Source of the DNA: Asparagopsis taxiformis
Lineage: Eukaryota; Rhodophyta; Florideophyceae; Bonnemaisoniales; Bonnemaisoniaceae
Direction of reading: 5' to 3'
Assembly (NCBI GenBank): GCA_030407315.1
Contig: JALQPE010002260.1
Span: 29,258 to 93,257 of the forward strand
DNA length: 64,000 nt
Of this stretch, positions 9,650 through 19,122 are shown in pieces. How positions within the stretch are numbered: position 1 is the stretch's first letter; every line of letters starts with the position of its first letter. Position numbers and translations under genes: made by a program. The notes below the pieces were generated by a model that saw nothing but the letters and a program-made list of their open reading frames with translations, had not been told where the DNA came from and did not search any database.

Positions 9650-10897
9650 CTATCTGCACATTCGCCAAACAATATCACAAAGAGCATCTCTCTTTCTAGA
9701 CGATACTATCTTTCTCCTTCCTAACTTCATTTCACTGCATCCCAGATTCATCTCTTTCGCTTGAGTATACCACTTAGCCATGTCTTCTACAATCTCCTTT
9801 CCATCTCTTGAACTACTTATCTCGGTCAAACCAACTCTGTTCTCCCCATTTTCTATGCAGAAGTTATGTAGTTTCATACACAGACACACAATTCGAATGT
9901 TTCGTGTTAAAGAAAACTCTAGCGCGCTTCGTAATATTCTCCAGCGCGCTACAAGCATTCCAAAAGATTGTTCAACATGTACCCTGAGTGAGGATAGAAA
10001 GTAGTTGAAAATACGCTCTTTGACCGTACATTGTGAAGAAGGGTAGGGTGTTATCATCGAATTATCGCAAATGTATGCTTCATCCCCGCATATCCAATAT
10101 TCATCCTTTAGTATACCTTGATTCAAATACTGAGCCAAACCAGAAACAGAATGAGCCAAGGAATCGTGCGTAGAGCCTACACATCGCGCAGAGAAACTAC
10201 GAAATCGATATTTCGAGTCTACCATCGCTTGTACCGGCAGAGCGTAATACCCTTTCCTGCAGTAAAAAGCAGCCGGTCTCTGCTTTCTCCCTGGTTTCGT
10301 AATTGCGATAGAAATCCCATCTAGTGCTCCCACGCATCCGCTAAGTGGGCTAGGATTTCTGCGAGACATTTTGAAGTCGAAGGCAATTTCATCAAGATGT
10401 GTAGAATCTGAAGGCAATCCGGGGAGCTTCAAAACCTCCATGAGCTCCGCACAAGTCTCATGAAATACCTTGTAAATACAACTGACTGATAACCTGAAAC
10501 TAATCCTCTGATCCAGATAGCTCCCACCTGCGAGCATCCGCAATGTTATAGCTAGTCGCACTTCGGTACTGACTTGCCTCTTGTTTCTTTGATTTCTCTT
10601 AGATCTGGGTTTACTGTTTTCAAGAAGATCAACAAGGCAGTAGAATGATTTCCTGCTCATTCTAAACACCCGACTAAAGTCTGCGGATCCCAAGAAATTA
10701 GTTGGAGTTTCAAGGTCAGGAATACATCTGTGATGTTGGTTTTTTGGCGGATCCGTAGTAGTAGCGTGCTTCAAATCATGAACTCCGTGTTCGTTAAGCA
10801 GGAACCAAAGCATTATTATCAACATGGATTCATCTGCATTATCGTCGGAGTCGGAAATATCTGAAATTTCGCGTATCAACGGAGTGGTCTGTTCCAT
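9650..10897 (-). CDS. Harbinger (HARBI1-type) DDE transposase
   Basis: 415 residues from the ATG at 10897, 18 bp inside the right inverted repeat. The frame extends further upstream through the repeat but only from a GTG. An acidic N-terminus (ISDISDSDDNADES) is followed by a helix-turn-helix-like region and then the DDE_Tnp_4 catalytic domain. The first Asp is in GALDG, the second in ICGDEAY, and the Glu in HVEQSFGML followed by ARWRIL. All three are present with normal spacing, so the enzyme should cut and paste the element. It converges on the partner gene with a 202-bp gap between the two stop codons. The length suits the family (about 350-450). Confidence 0.92.
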   Translation of the reverse strand: MEQTTPLIREISDISDSDDNADESMLIIMLWFLLNEHGVHDLKHATTTDPPKNQHHRCIPDLETPTNFLGSADFSRVFRMSRKSFYCLVDLLENSKPRSKRNQRNKRQVSTEVRLAITLRMLAGGSYLDQRISFRLSVSCIYKVFHETCAELMEVLKLPGLPSDSTHLDEIAFDFKMSRRNPSPLSGCVGALDGISIAITKPGRKQRPAAFYCRKGYYALPVQAMVDSKYRFRSFSARCVGSTHDSLAHSVSGLAQYLNQGILKDEYWICGDEAYICDNSMITPYPSSQCTVKERIFNYFLSSLRVHVEQSFGMLVARWRILRSALEFSLTRNIRIVCLCMKLHNFCIENGENRVGLTEISSSRDGKEIVEDMAKWYTQAKEMNLGCSEMKLGRRKIVSSRKRDALCDIVWRMCR

Positions 10898-10914
10898 CTG
10901 TATTTCGTATGAGT

Positions 10915-11242
10915 AATTGGAATGCGGGGTGGAGTTCGGGGGGTTCCACAGGGTTGTGTGATGGAACGGCGAAGTGTTGGTGTGATGATTCAAATGATAG
11001 ACAGTCTGTATTTGTTCTGGGAGGTTCTTGGGGAGCCTGGGATACTGAAGAACACCTCGCACCGAGTCGGTTTTCTTCAGCTGGAACCAGTAGTGGCAGG
11101 ACAAGTGGAGAGGTTCTGTAGTTTTCACACTTCATTATTTATCAAAACCACTACTCCATCGTAATATTATCTCCCAATGATATCCTTCTATTTCCTGCTT
11201 GCGTGCGAGCAAGCAAGCAGAATCGAGTTCGAAGAAAGGCCC
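10915..11242 (-). repeat. Right terminal inverted repeat of the Harbinger element
   Basis: 328 bp, inverted copy of 7341-7668, ending at the TGA target duplication 11243-11245. Confidence 0.92.
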
Positions 11243-11245
11243 TGA

Positions 11246-12959
11246 GATCGCTGGATGTGGGTGATGGCTTGTTCGCGTCTGCGGGAGGCGGTTTTGGAGA
11301 GCCTTTTGGAGTGGGGGATGGTCACGTGACTGATGTATGGTTGTAGATAGTTGGTTGGGTGGCTTTATTGGGGACAGTAGTTCGGTCGATGGGTGAGAGA
11401 ATAAAAGACGCGTTCCTGTTGGATGCAGAAAAACCGATTTTGAATTGTGAAACTTTTTAAAGTTTTGAATTTTTTTCACAAATGTGCTAAAACTCTTCGT
11501 TCTTTGCGGCGACTGCTGTGATCTTCTCCTTACGTTCGCCTCGGCTGATAGCGGCCCCGTCCTGACAGTCTTACAGCACGTAAATGGTCCGTGGGCCCAG
11601 CGGAAACGGCGTTGGTGAGCATGCTGACGTGTCGTTCGCAAAAGAAACGCGAGCTGACAGCGTCGCAAATTCACCGATAGCGCCTGTTGATCTGTTGCGC
11701 TGTAATACCCGTCGCCAATGTTGAGGGTACTCAACCCGCGTTGCGATGGGATTTGTCGGTTCTCCGAAGAGTCTTCAGCAGCGCGTGCTACAGGAGCCTA
11801 GAGTGAAGCACACAGCACAGTGTTGATCGAGGTTGTGGAATTCTTTGCAGTCACTGATGCATAACAATGTCTTGAAATTATCTCGTAACGACTACGAGGC
11901 GCAAAAATGCGACTGACACGAAATCAGGAGAGTGGTTTCAGAAATAATTTAGTAGTAGTTTCAAACGGAGAGGTACTCATATTTAGTACATATAGACATC
12001 ATAGATGCCATCCAGGATACGTTAGCAACACACAGACGAAAAACAACAGAACAATATCTTCTAAATCCTAGCAAGGTATTTTGCTAGTCCAACTACTTCG
12101 TTGAAGGCTGGAGACAGTGTAGCCTAAAGCGCTACAGCTCGACCACGAGTCTGTTAGAACCCCGCAACAGGCACCTCCCTGTATACGGTTGCATCAACTT
12201 ACAATTGGTAAGAGAACCGATATACCCGACACCAAGGCCCACCTCTTACGGCTTGCCAGAAATCGCGTATATTGAACTGCAATACTGACGACCACTCCTC
12301 GACACACGTGTCGTGATTGTAACGTGTATTGTATAATCGATATAAGGTTATATTGATACCTAATATATTCTATCATTTTCGACAAGGTTGACGTCCGTTC
12401 CGTGAAGCGCCGAAATCGTATTTCTCTCCGTTCTGTCCACAGTCCTCGCAAAGCGGTCACTGTCTCCCCATGGCCGTTTTTATCATCACCAGTGAACGCA
12501 TCCTTTCCGCGACATAGCCGCTGAGAACCACTTGTTCTCAAACGGGGGTACAAATAAACCATAAATCGCCGAGAACACTGCTGGTACGAATCTAGAGGCC
12601 ATATCACAGATGTGTCCGTCCAGAATCGTGTGATGAACGCCGACGGGCATGGTGCTCGAGAAACATCGGGACTGATCATGATGCGACACGATCAGTACTT
12701 ACGGAATCAACCAGATTGGTGGACACCCTCTCGCCATCTGAAATGCCTCGATTTATGACGCTCCATGCTTGATATACCGCCATAACTCCAACATTACTCC
12801 TTGTCCAGCAATTTGCACTACATCTTTAATACAATTCAAGTCTGTGACCTACAAACTACCTACCATTTCATAAAACCAAACACGTAATGTTCACTATCTG
12901 ATCGCAATTCCCACCCCTCGATCCGGAATGTCGTCATAGCTGCGGAACACCCATCGTCG
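11246..12959. other. Former downstream flank of cupin 4; no gene seen
   Basis: Continues the sequence interrupted by the Harbinger element. Around 11320-11375 it matches the downstream flank of the decayed cupin at about 19320-19375 (shared blocks TGGTCA-GTGA and TTATTG-GGA-AGTA). Cupins 4 and 5 therefore came from a segmental duplication. The rest shows no convincing gene. A 199-codon frame at 11135-11734 (minus) crosses the transposon edge and starts with TTG, so I do not accept it. Confidence 0.5.
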
Positions 12960-12963
12960 CATC

Positions 12964-13365
12964 TGTAGACATTTGCAAATTGCGATACAAGCTCGGGAAT
13001 ATTCAAAGATGGAAATTATTTCAACGGAAGGCTACAAGCCATAATAACGTGCACACATTCTAATGTGTGGTTGATAATGTGATGAGGTGAATAACCGTCA
13101 CTTTCAAATACGCAGATGGTTCACAGTCATTTGAATAGAGTAACGGAATGATGAATAGAATAGTATATATAGTAGGTCTGCCTTGAGCAGAAAAAGAAAG
13201 AAAGAAGTGAGAGAGGACACACCAGCCATCAGAGGTTCTAACCTACTGACATATCAGCCTTAATAAAGACTGAACATTTCCACTAATTCCAGCGCTTCTT
13301 GGAACACACTTGGACCCTGCTGCCTCGTTTCTGAGATTCTCTCAGGAAGTTGACACTGGTTTACA
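12964..13365 (+). repeat. 5' LTR of gypsy-1
   Basis: 402 bp, TG...CA ends. TATATATA at 13164-13171 is the likely promoter TATA box and AATAAA at 13262-13267 the likely polyadenylation signal, about 100 bp downstream, giving a short R region. Confidence 0.93.
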
Positions 13366-13435
13366 GATATATATCTGTACTAACACATTTACGGCCGGAA
13401 CGAGACACGGCGTCGAAAACAAGTGTGAAAGAAGA

Positions 13436-16400
13436 ATGGAAGTCCATGGAGATACTTCTAACGGCAGCCATTATAATGGAAGGAGCAAGACCTGCCCGCC
13501 TGCCATTTTCGAGACAATATCTCACCCGATACTGGAATCTATAGATCCAGCTGATGCAATCAAATTTCTTCGCGACAGAGACAGATATGAAATGCAAATG
13601 TCCCAAAATAACGCGGATGGACATTCTATCAAGCCTGCATCATATCGAGTGTCAATCGATCCTACAGTTCTATCATCTATGTTTGAATTTGGATTCTTTG
13701 ACAATATAGCGCCAGGAACTGATATACGATATATATCAGATGTGCACATCAAGAAGTGTATTGAACAAATTGCTTTTTCACAGATGACTACATGTGTGAA
13801 CTCGACAGCAATTACAAATGCAGTCAATTGTATACGCATGAACATGAAGATTCGGAGTGCAAAGTCAAGAGTTTATCAACTCGCTATCGACTTTAACAGA
13901 CAACTAGAAGACATTGGTTGCAGTGATTTCAAAAATAGGAATCCAACCATGGCGTCGAAACTATTCACGCTGCGTCTACACCCGAAATCGCTTAAACTAC
14001 AAATACAGAACGACTTTGAGTTTATGCCAGAACTCAAGACCAATTGGAAAGGGTTTCTCAAATATGTTTCAGAGCAAGCAGAAATCATCGAGCGTGCTCA
14101 GGAGTCAGCAGTTATGAGCAATAGCTCACATCTATCAAGATCTAAACGGCCTGACAGATATGCCGGCCAGCCTCTCACAAAGCAAAGCTCAGAAAGAGCA
14201 GCACAGTCATCCGATAATCTACCGCGATGCATTAACCCGAACTGCAACCTCCGCCATTACCTTCGTCATTGCAAGAACACGGCTGAAGAGGATAAGCCAA
14301 GATTGATGAGAGAATGGAGACAGAAGAAGAGACGCCCTACAAAGGATAATACTGTGAAGATGACGCGAAAAGTCATACATCAGCGACCTGATGACAGTCA
14401 CATGGTAGAGACTATCTTTGCCAACGTCGTGGTACGACCAGCATGCGCTGACATAGGCAGTTGCATAAATTTGATGCCACCTGATTTGTTTTCCAAACTA
14501 TTGGAGAAGGGTGCAAGGATGCGCATCGAGAATTTCAAGACAAACAGGAAATTTGAGATGGCAGTCAGTGAAGATATGGAAGGAAGAAAAGTTTTCGTGG
14601 AATGCGAAAAGTCAGTCACTCTGGACATTCAGCTAAATGTCAGACACGCATCTTCGCTGACGATAAGGAATGTCACCTGGCATGTTGTAACCCGCCACGC
14701 CAACGAACCTTTGATATGCAGAGACCTCCTAAGAGCGCTCGGACTAGATGCCAGAGCAGCACTAGCTGCTGCGTGCGAGACATTTAATGGACAAGTGGAT
14801 GCAGAAGATCTTCTAGCTGGAAGTGAATATCCAGATGGAAGTGTTGCTCGTCTGTTATCTGAAAATGGGGTATATCATAACGGAGACAATGCAGATGAAA
14901 CATGTGATGACAAATCCATATTTCTGGAGATAGGTATGGACAAGGAAGAAGACGTGCAGGCAGCATTCTCTAAAATGCTACAAAATGCTGTTGATAATGG
15001 CATGTCATCTCAAGGAGTCAACGATCTTCAAAAAGTCATGCACAGCTTCCGTGATGTTTTCCGCATACGCCTCGGAAATGATCCGCCAGCCAAAGTTGAG
15101 CCAATGAGAGTCCAGCTAATACCACAGACACAGGGTATCATTACAAAATCTAGGCGATACAGCCCAGACCAACGAGAATACATGAAACGGTTTCTTATAA
15201 GGGCCAAGAACTACGGGTTCATCAAGGAAAATAGAAATGCAACATGGGCAGCTGCACCACTATTGGTTCCTAAACTAAAATCAAATAAGTTTCGGTTGAC
15301 GTTTGACTACCGACCCGTCAACGCTGCCACGCTTTCTACTGGTTGGCCTATGCCGCATCTGGAAAGTGAATGTGCCGATTTCGCAGGCAGCAAATGCTTT
15401 GCCGCGATTGATTTCTGCTCAGGCTACTGGCAGTTACCTTTACACGAAGACAGCCAAAGCGCACTCAGCTTCATTACACATGAAGGAATTTGGCAACCGA
15501 CCCGAACGCCCCAAGGAGCCAAGAACTCAGCGTGCAATTTTCAATCACGCGTGGAACCATGCTTCATTTCCATTAGGCAAAATGTGAAAGCATGGAAAGA
15601 TGACTTTATTATACATCATAGCGATGAGCAAGGACTAATACAGACGTTGGAGCAATTCCTGCAAATATGCAGAACACGAAATCTAAAGATTTCAGCAACG
15701 AAGTCCACTCTTTTCACAACGAGTGTGAAATGGTGCGGTCGACTTATCGACCAGTTTGGAGTCAAATATGATCCCAGAAACCTTAGTGGCTTACAGAATG
15801 TCACAATGCCAGAAACGGCAGGGGAACTATCCCAATACATCCACTGTCTACAATGGATGTCCCAATCAATACCTGATTTTGCTAACCGCATTAGCATCAT
15901 GCGTGATGTCCTAGAAGAAGCTTATAACATAACTGGCAAACGCAACAAGCGATCCATCGCGAGCATACCATTGCGAAACCTTTCATGGGGCAGGAAACAT
16001 GAAATTCTATTTCAAGAACTACAAGAAAGCCTTCGACAATCAGTCACACTCGCTCATCCAAATCCTGAAATGCAAATATGCATTTTTACCGACGCCTCAG
16101 ACAATTTCTGGGCAGCAGTCGTCACACAGTGCATTACAGATGAACTGAACAAACCTCTGGAACGTCAAAAGCATCAGCCACTAGCTTTTCTCAGCTCAGC
16201 ATTTAAAGACAGCGAGCTACATTGGTCTACGTATGAGAAAGAAGGATTCTCGATTTATCAAGTTTTTAAGCGCATGGATTACCTATTATTAGGTAAAAAT
16301 CCCTCGCATGTGTATACGGATCATCGCAACCTTCTGTTCGTGTATAATACACTTAGTATGGAGCCAGCAATGGGCAGACATGTGGTGAACAAAGTGCAAA

Positions 16401-18088
16401 GATGGGCTCTATGTCTATCCAGATTTCAATATACAATTGAACACATTTCTGGAGAGTCAAACATAATGGCAGACATAATGACAAGATGGTTTGCCGGGTA
16501 TAGAAAGAAGAAAATCGCCTCAAGAGTAACATCCATTAGGAAGACAAAACACATTGCTCAAGATATTGTGCAATCACCCTTATCCCAATCCTTTATATGG
16601 CCAAACATGGATACTATACAAGCATCACAACAGGAGTACATAGCAGAAGTGCCTGAAGGGGGTAAGATCAACGAAATACCAATAACGATAATGAACAAAA
16701 TATGGATTCCCAGACAAGATCTGGAATTACAGATGAAGCTGCTAGTCATCTCACACTGCGGATACAGCGGACATAGAGGAACAGAGTCTACTCTAAGCAT
16801 CCTTACAGAGAAATATTGGTGGGAGACTATGCAGAACGACTGCAAAATGTTTGTCAAGAGTTGCATACATTGCATCATGTCAAGAACGGGAAATAGAATA
16901 CCGCGCCCACTCGGTCACAACGAGATTGCATTGCGTCCAAATCATGTGCTTCATTTTGACTACTTATATATGGGAAGAGGAAACACAGGAGAAAGGTACG
17001 TACTTGTCTTACGGGATGGTTTCTCAAGTTACACATGGCTCTGTACATCGAAAGGAGCAGACACAGAAACTGTAGCAACCAATATTGCCAAATGGATACA
17101 TAAATTTTCAACTATGGAAATATGGGTGTCAGATCAAGGCAGCCACTTTAAGAATAATGTCATGCATGCTCTAGCAAGCAAATACCACATAAGGCATCAC
17201 TTTACCGTCGCTTACTCTCCTTGGAGTAATGGGGCAGTAGAAAGGTGCTGCAAGGAAGTACTGAGAGCAACAACAGCGTTAATATCTGAAATGAGACTTG
17301 CTCCACAAGATTGGCCCGAAATTATTCAGGTGGTTCAGAAAGTAATCAACGAATCTCCCGTGGAAAGACTGGGATGGAGAGCAGATGGTGTATATCGGTC
17401 TCCATTGGAAGTCATGACGGGGATAAAACCATCCAGAGCCGATTCGAACTACATAATGGAGAAGGAGATATCAGTAACACTCAAGGAATGTCAAAGGATA
17501 GTGAAGATTGAAGAACTACAATCAGCACTCACAGACATGCACAAGATGCTTTCTAAGAAGATCAGCAAGAGCAGAGAAAAACACATTAAGATTCACAATG
17601 CAAGAACCAACATTGTGAAACCTTCTTTTAATATTGGAGACTTTGTCCTAGTGCGGAGAGCACAGGATAAGGGACACAAATTGTCATTTAAGTGGCAAGG
17701 ACCGAAGCGTATAACCAGGGTTATTAATAGTCTGGTATATGAAGTTACAAGTTTGATCAAGAATCAAACCGAAACTGTGCATGCAACACGCATGTGCATA
17801 TACAGAAATGACCTGGATGGAGTTCCACCGTCCAAAGAATTACTCACTCATGCCGAGCACACTGAGACGCAATACGAGGATATTAAGTGTCTCAAGCAGT
17901 TGAAAAAGGTTGGAGAAGAATATAAGGTATGTGTAGAATGGGAAGGACTACCTGATACGTGTGATTACACATGGGAGCCTATTGACAACCTGCATGAAGA
18001 TGTACCTGAGCTTCTCATCAAATTTCTAAAAGACGAGAACACAGCAATGGCAAAGAAGGCCATAAAGTGGATAACTCATAGCAAATGA
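13436..18088 (+). CDS. gypsy-1 Gag-Pol polyprotein with chromodomain
   Basis: 1,550 residues from ATG 13436, with no frameshift between gag and pol. Rough order: gag (1-250); zinc knuckle C-x4-C-x3-H-x4-C near 263 (CINPNCNLRHYLRHC); retropepsin-like site with D-I-G-S in ACADIGSCINL near 338 in place of DTG/DSG; reverse transcriptase 600-760; RNase H 880-1015 (IFTDAS); integrase from about 1100 with an HHCC finger (HCGYSGHRG ... CIHC) and D,D,E core (HFDYLYMG, VSDQGSHFKN, SNGAVERCCKE); C-terminal chromodomain 1478-1535 (VCVEWEGLPDTCDYTWEP). The usual Y-x-D-D of the reverse transcriptase reads W-K-D-D (15593-15604), keeping both catalytic aspartates. The chromodomain would steer integration to marked chromatin. 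Base composition is AT-rich, unlike the second gypsy element here. Confidence 0.92.
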   Translation: MEVHGDTSNGSHYNGRSKTCPPAIFETISHPILESIDPADAIKFLRDRDRYEMQMSQNNADGHSIKPASYRVSIDPTVLSSMFEFGFFDNIAPGTDIRYISDVHIKKCIEQIAFSQMTTCVNSTAITNAVNCIRMNMKIRSAKSRVYQLAIDFNRQLEDIGCSDFKNRNPTMASKLFTLRLHPKSLKLQIQNDFEFMPELKTNWKGFLKYVSEQAEIIERAQESAVMSNSSHLSRSKRPDRYAGQPLTKQSSERAAQSSDNLPRCINPNCNLRHYLRHCKNTAEEDKPRLMREWRQKKRRPTKDNTVKMTRKVIHQRPDDSHMVETIFANVVVRPACADIGSCINLMPPDLFSKLLEKGARMRIENFKTNRKFEMAVSEDMEGRKVFVECEKSVTLDIQLNVRHASSLTIRNVTWHVVTRHANEPLICRDLLRALGLDARAALAAACETFNGQVDAEDLLAGSEYPDGSVARLLSENGVYHNGDNADETCDDKSIFLEIGMDKEEDVQAAFSKMLQNAVDNGMSSQGVNDLQKVMHSFRDVFRIRLGNDPPAKVEPMRVQLIPQTQGIITKSRRYSPDQREYMKRFLIRAKNYGFIKENRNATWAAAPLLVPKLKSNKFRLTFDYRPVNAATLSTGWPMPHLESECADFAGSKCFAAIDFCSGYWQLPLHEDSQSALSFITHEGIWQPTRTPQGAKNSACNFQSRVEPCFISIRQNVKAWKDDFIIHHSDEQGLIQTLEQFLQICRTRNLKISATKSTLFTTSVKWCGRLIDQFGVKYDPRNLSGLQNVTMPETAGELSQYIHCLQWMSQSIPDFANRISIMRDVLEEAYNITGKRNKRSIASIPLRNLSWGRKHEILFQELQESLRQSVTLAHPNPEMQICIFTDASDNFWAAVVTQCITDELNKPLERQKHQPLAFLSSAFKDSELHWSTYEKEGFSIYQVFKRMDYLLLGKNPSHVYTDHRNLLFVYNTLSMEPAMGRHVVNKVQRWALCLSRFQYTIEHISGESNIMADIMTRWFAGYRKKKIASRVTSIRKTKHIAQDIVQSPLSQSFIWPNMDTIQASQQEYIAEVPEGGKINEIPITIMNKIWIPRQDLELQMKLLVISHCGYSGHRGTESTLSILTEKYWWETMQNDCKMFVKSCIHCIMSRTGNRIPRPLGHNEIALRPNHVLHFDYLYMGRGNTGERYVLVLRDGFSSYTWLCTSKGADTETVATNIAKWIHKFSTMEIWVSDQGSHFKNNVMHALASKYHIRHHFTVAYSPWSNGAVERCCKEVLRATTALISEMRLAPQDWPEIIQVVQKVINESPVERLGWRADGVYRSPLEVMTGIKPSRADSNYIMEKEISVTLKECQRIVKIEELQSALTDMHKMLSKKISKSREKHIKIHNARTNIVKPSFNIGDFVLVRRAQDKGHKLSFKWQGPKRITRVINSLVYEVTSLIKNQTETVHATRMCIYRNDLDGVPPSKELLTHAEHTETQYEDIKCLKQLKKVGEEYKVCVEWEGLPDTCDYTWEPIDNLHEDVPELLIKFLKDENTAMAKKAIKWITHSK

Positions 18089-18130
18089 AAAACAATGTTC
18101 TGCAACACTGACTCACAGAACATGGGGCAG

Positions 18131-18532
18131 TGTAGACATTTGCAAATTGCGATACAAGCTCGGGAATATTCAAAGATGGAAATTATTTCAACGGAAGGCT
18201 ACAAGCCATAATAACGTGCACACATTCTAATGTGTGGTTGATAATGTGATGAGGTGAATAACCGTCACTTTCAAATACGCAGATGGTTCACAGTCATTTG
18301 AATAGAGTAACGGAATGATGAATAGAATAGTATATATAGTAGGTCTGCCTTGAGCAGACAAAGAAAGAAAGAAGTGAGAGAGGACACACCAGCCATCAGA
18401 GGTTCTAACCTACTGACATATCAGCCTTAATAAAGACTGAACATTTCCACTAATTCCAGCGCTTCTTGGAACACACTTGGACCCTGCTGCCTCGTTTCTG
18501 AGATTCTCTCAGGAAGTTGACACTGGTTTACA
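18131..18532 (+). repeat. 3' LTR of gypsy-1
   Basis: 402 bp, same as 12964-13365 but for one substitution noticed; followed by the CATC target duplication. Confidence 0.93.
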
Positions 18533-18609
18533 CATCTCACTGCTCTTACACTCATGAGTATGAAACACACCCTCGCGAACCATCTCTAACTATTCACCGC
18601 ATCTAGAAC

Positions 18610-19122
18610 AGAAGCCACACAATCCCAAAACGTCGTCAACGTCCCCCATCAGCGTTCTCTCCGCCCTTCCTCTCGTAGGCATTGCAATCGTCCCATGCAT
18701 CGATCATTCCACTGCACAAGCCGAGCGCGCAAATTTCTCCGATAGTGACATCTCTTTGATTCAACCAAGGTTTCTCGAAAACCACGTCCAATTTCCCGTA
18801 TCCGCTGCATCCCCTCCGAGCACTCCTCCTGGTCGGCGCTGATGCTAAAGTTTCCTTAATTCAGCCTCTCATCTCCTCCGGGAAGACGCGCAGACTTCCC
18901 CGCCACCCGCGCTTCGCCGAGCCGCTCCACATGCTTCGTGGCACACTGTGAGTCACGTTTAGACACGAAGGGGATTTGGATGTAGCGGGAGTCACGGCCA
19001 ATATCGTTCGCAGACGTCAGATGACTATTATTCCAAAGGCGAGACTTCATGTGTCAGCGACATGGCTTGTATCAGCTTTTCAGTGCTCGACGGTGATGCT
19101 GGCGCTGTTTCTCTGCCAGTAG
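18610..19122 (+). pseudogene. Decayed germin-like cupin 5
   Basis: No open frame survives, but the order of cupin landmarks is clear when frames are changed. It starts with a signal-peptide-like stretch ending in GIAIVP (about 18640-18695). Next comes AQAERANFSDSD, close to the dead cupin 4, then SSGKTRRLPRHPRFAEPLHMLRGTL where cupin 4 has its H-x-H motif. Last are TIIPKARLH and CVSDMACISFSVLDGDAGAV, the C-terminal cupin signature, near 19025-19105. The H-x-H motif is corrupted. The gypsy-1 insertion sits about 75-100 bp upstream. Closest relative is cupin 4, whose downstream flank also matches. Confidence 0.8.

Larger units (their letters stand above)
7341..11242. mobile_element. Complete PIF/Harbinger DNA transposon
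   Basis: A 3,902-bp element starting GGGCCTTTCTTCG and ending with its reverse complement, flanked by TGA at 7338-7340 and 11243-11245 (3-bp target duplication, as expected for PIF/Harbinger). Its 328-bp terminal inverted repeats are almost identical. Inside are two convergent genes: a SAP/Myb-like partner protein (7702-9447, plus) and a DDE transposase (9650-10897, minus). Both frames are intact and both start just inside the inverted repeats, so the repeats probably carry the promoters. The near-identity of the arms implies recent activity. Confidence 0.93.
12964..18532 (+). mobile_element. Complete Ty3/gypsy LTR retrotransposon (gypsy-1)
   Basis: 5,569 bp, LTR to LTR, flanked by a 4-bp target duplication CATC (12960-12963 and 18533-18536). 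The LTRs are 402 bp each, begin TGTAGAC, end TTTACA and differ at a single position that I found (GCAGAAAAAG against GCAGACAAAG), so insertion is recent. One intact 1,550-codon gag-pol frame fills the interior. A purine run CATGGGGCAG precedes the 3' LTR. The sequence after the 5' LTR is not an obvious tRNA-complementary primer site; instead AGATATATATCT, a perfect palindrome, spans the LTR edge. Confidence 0.95.

Noticed and set aside
11135..11734. 199-codon minus-strand frame
   Set aside because: Crosses the Harbinger border and target duplication, has only a TTG start, and includes no recognisable motif.
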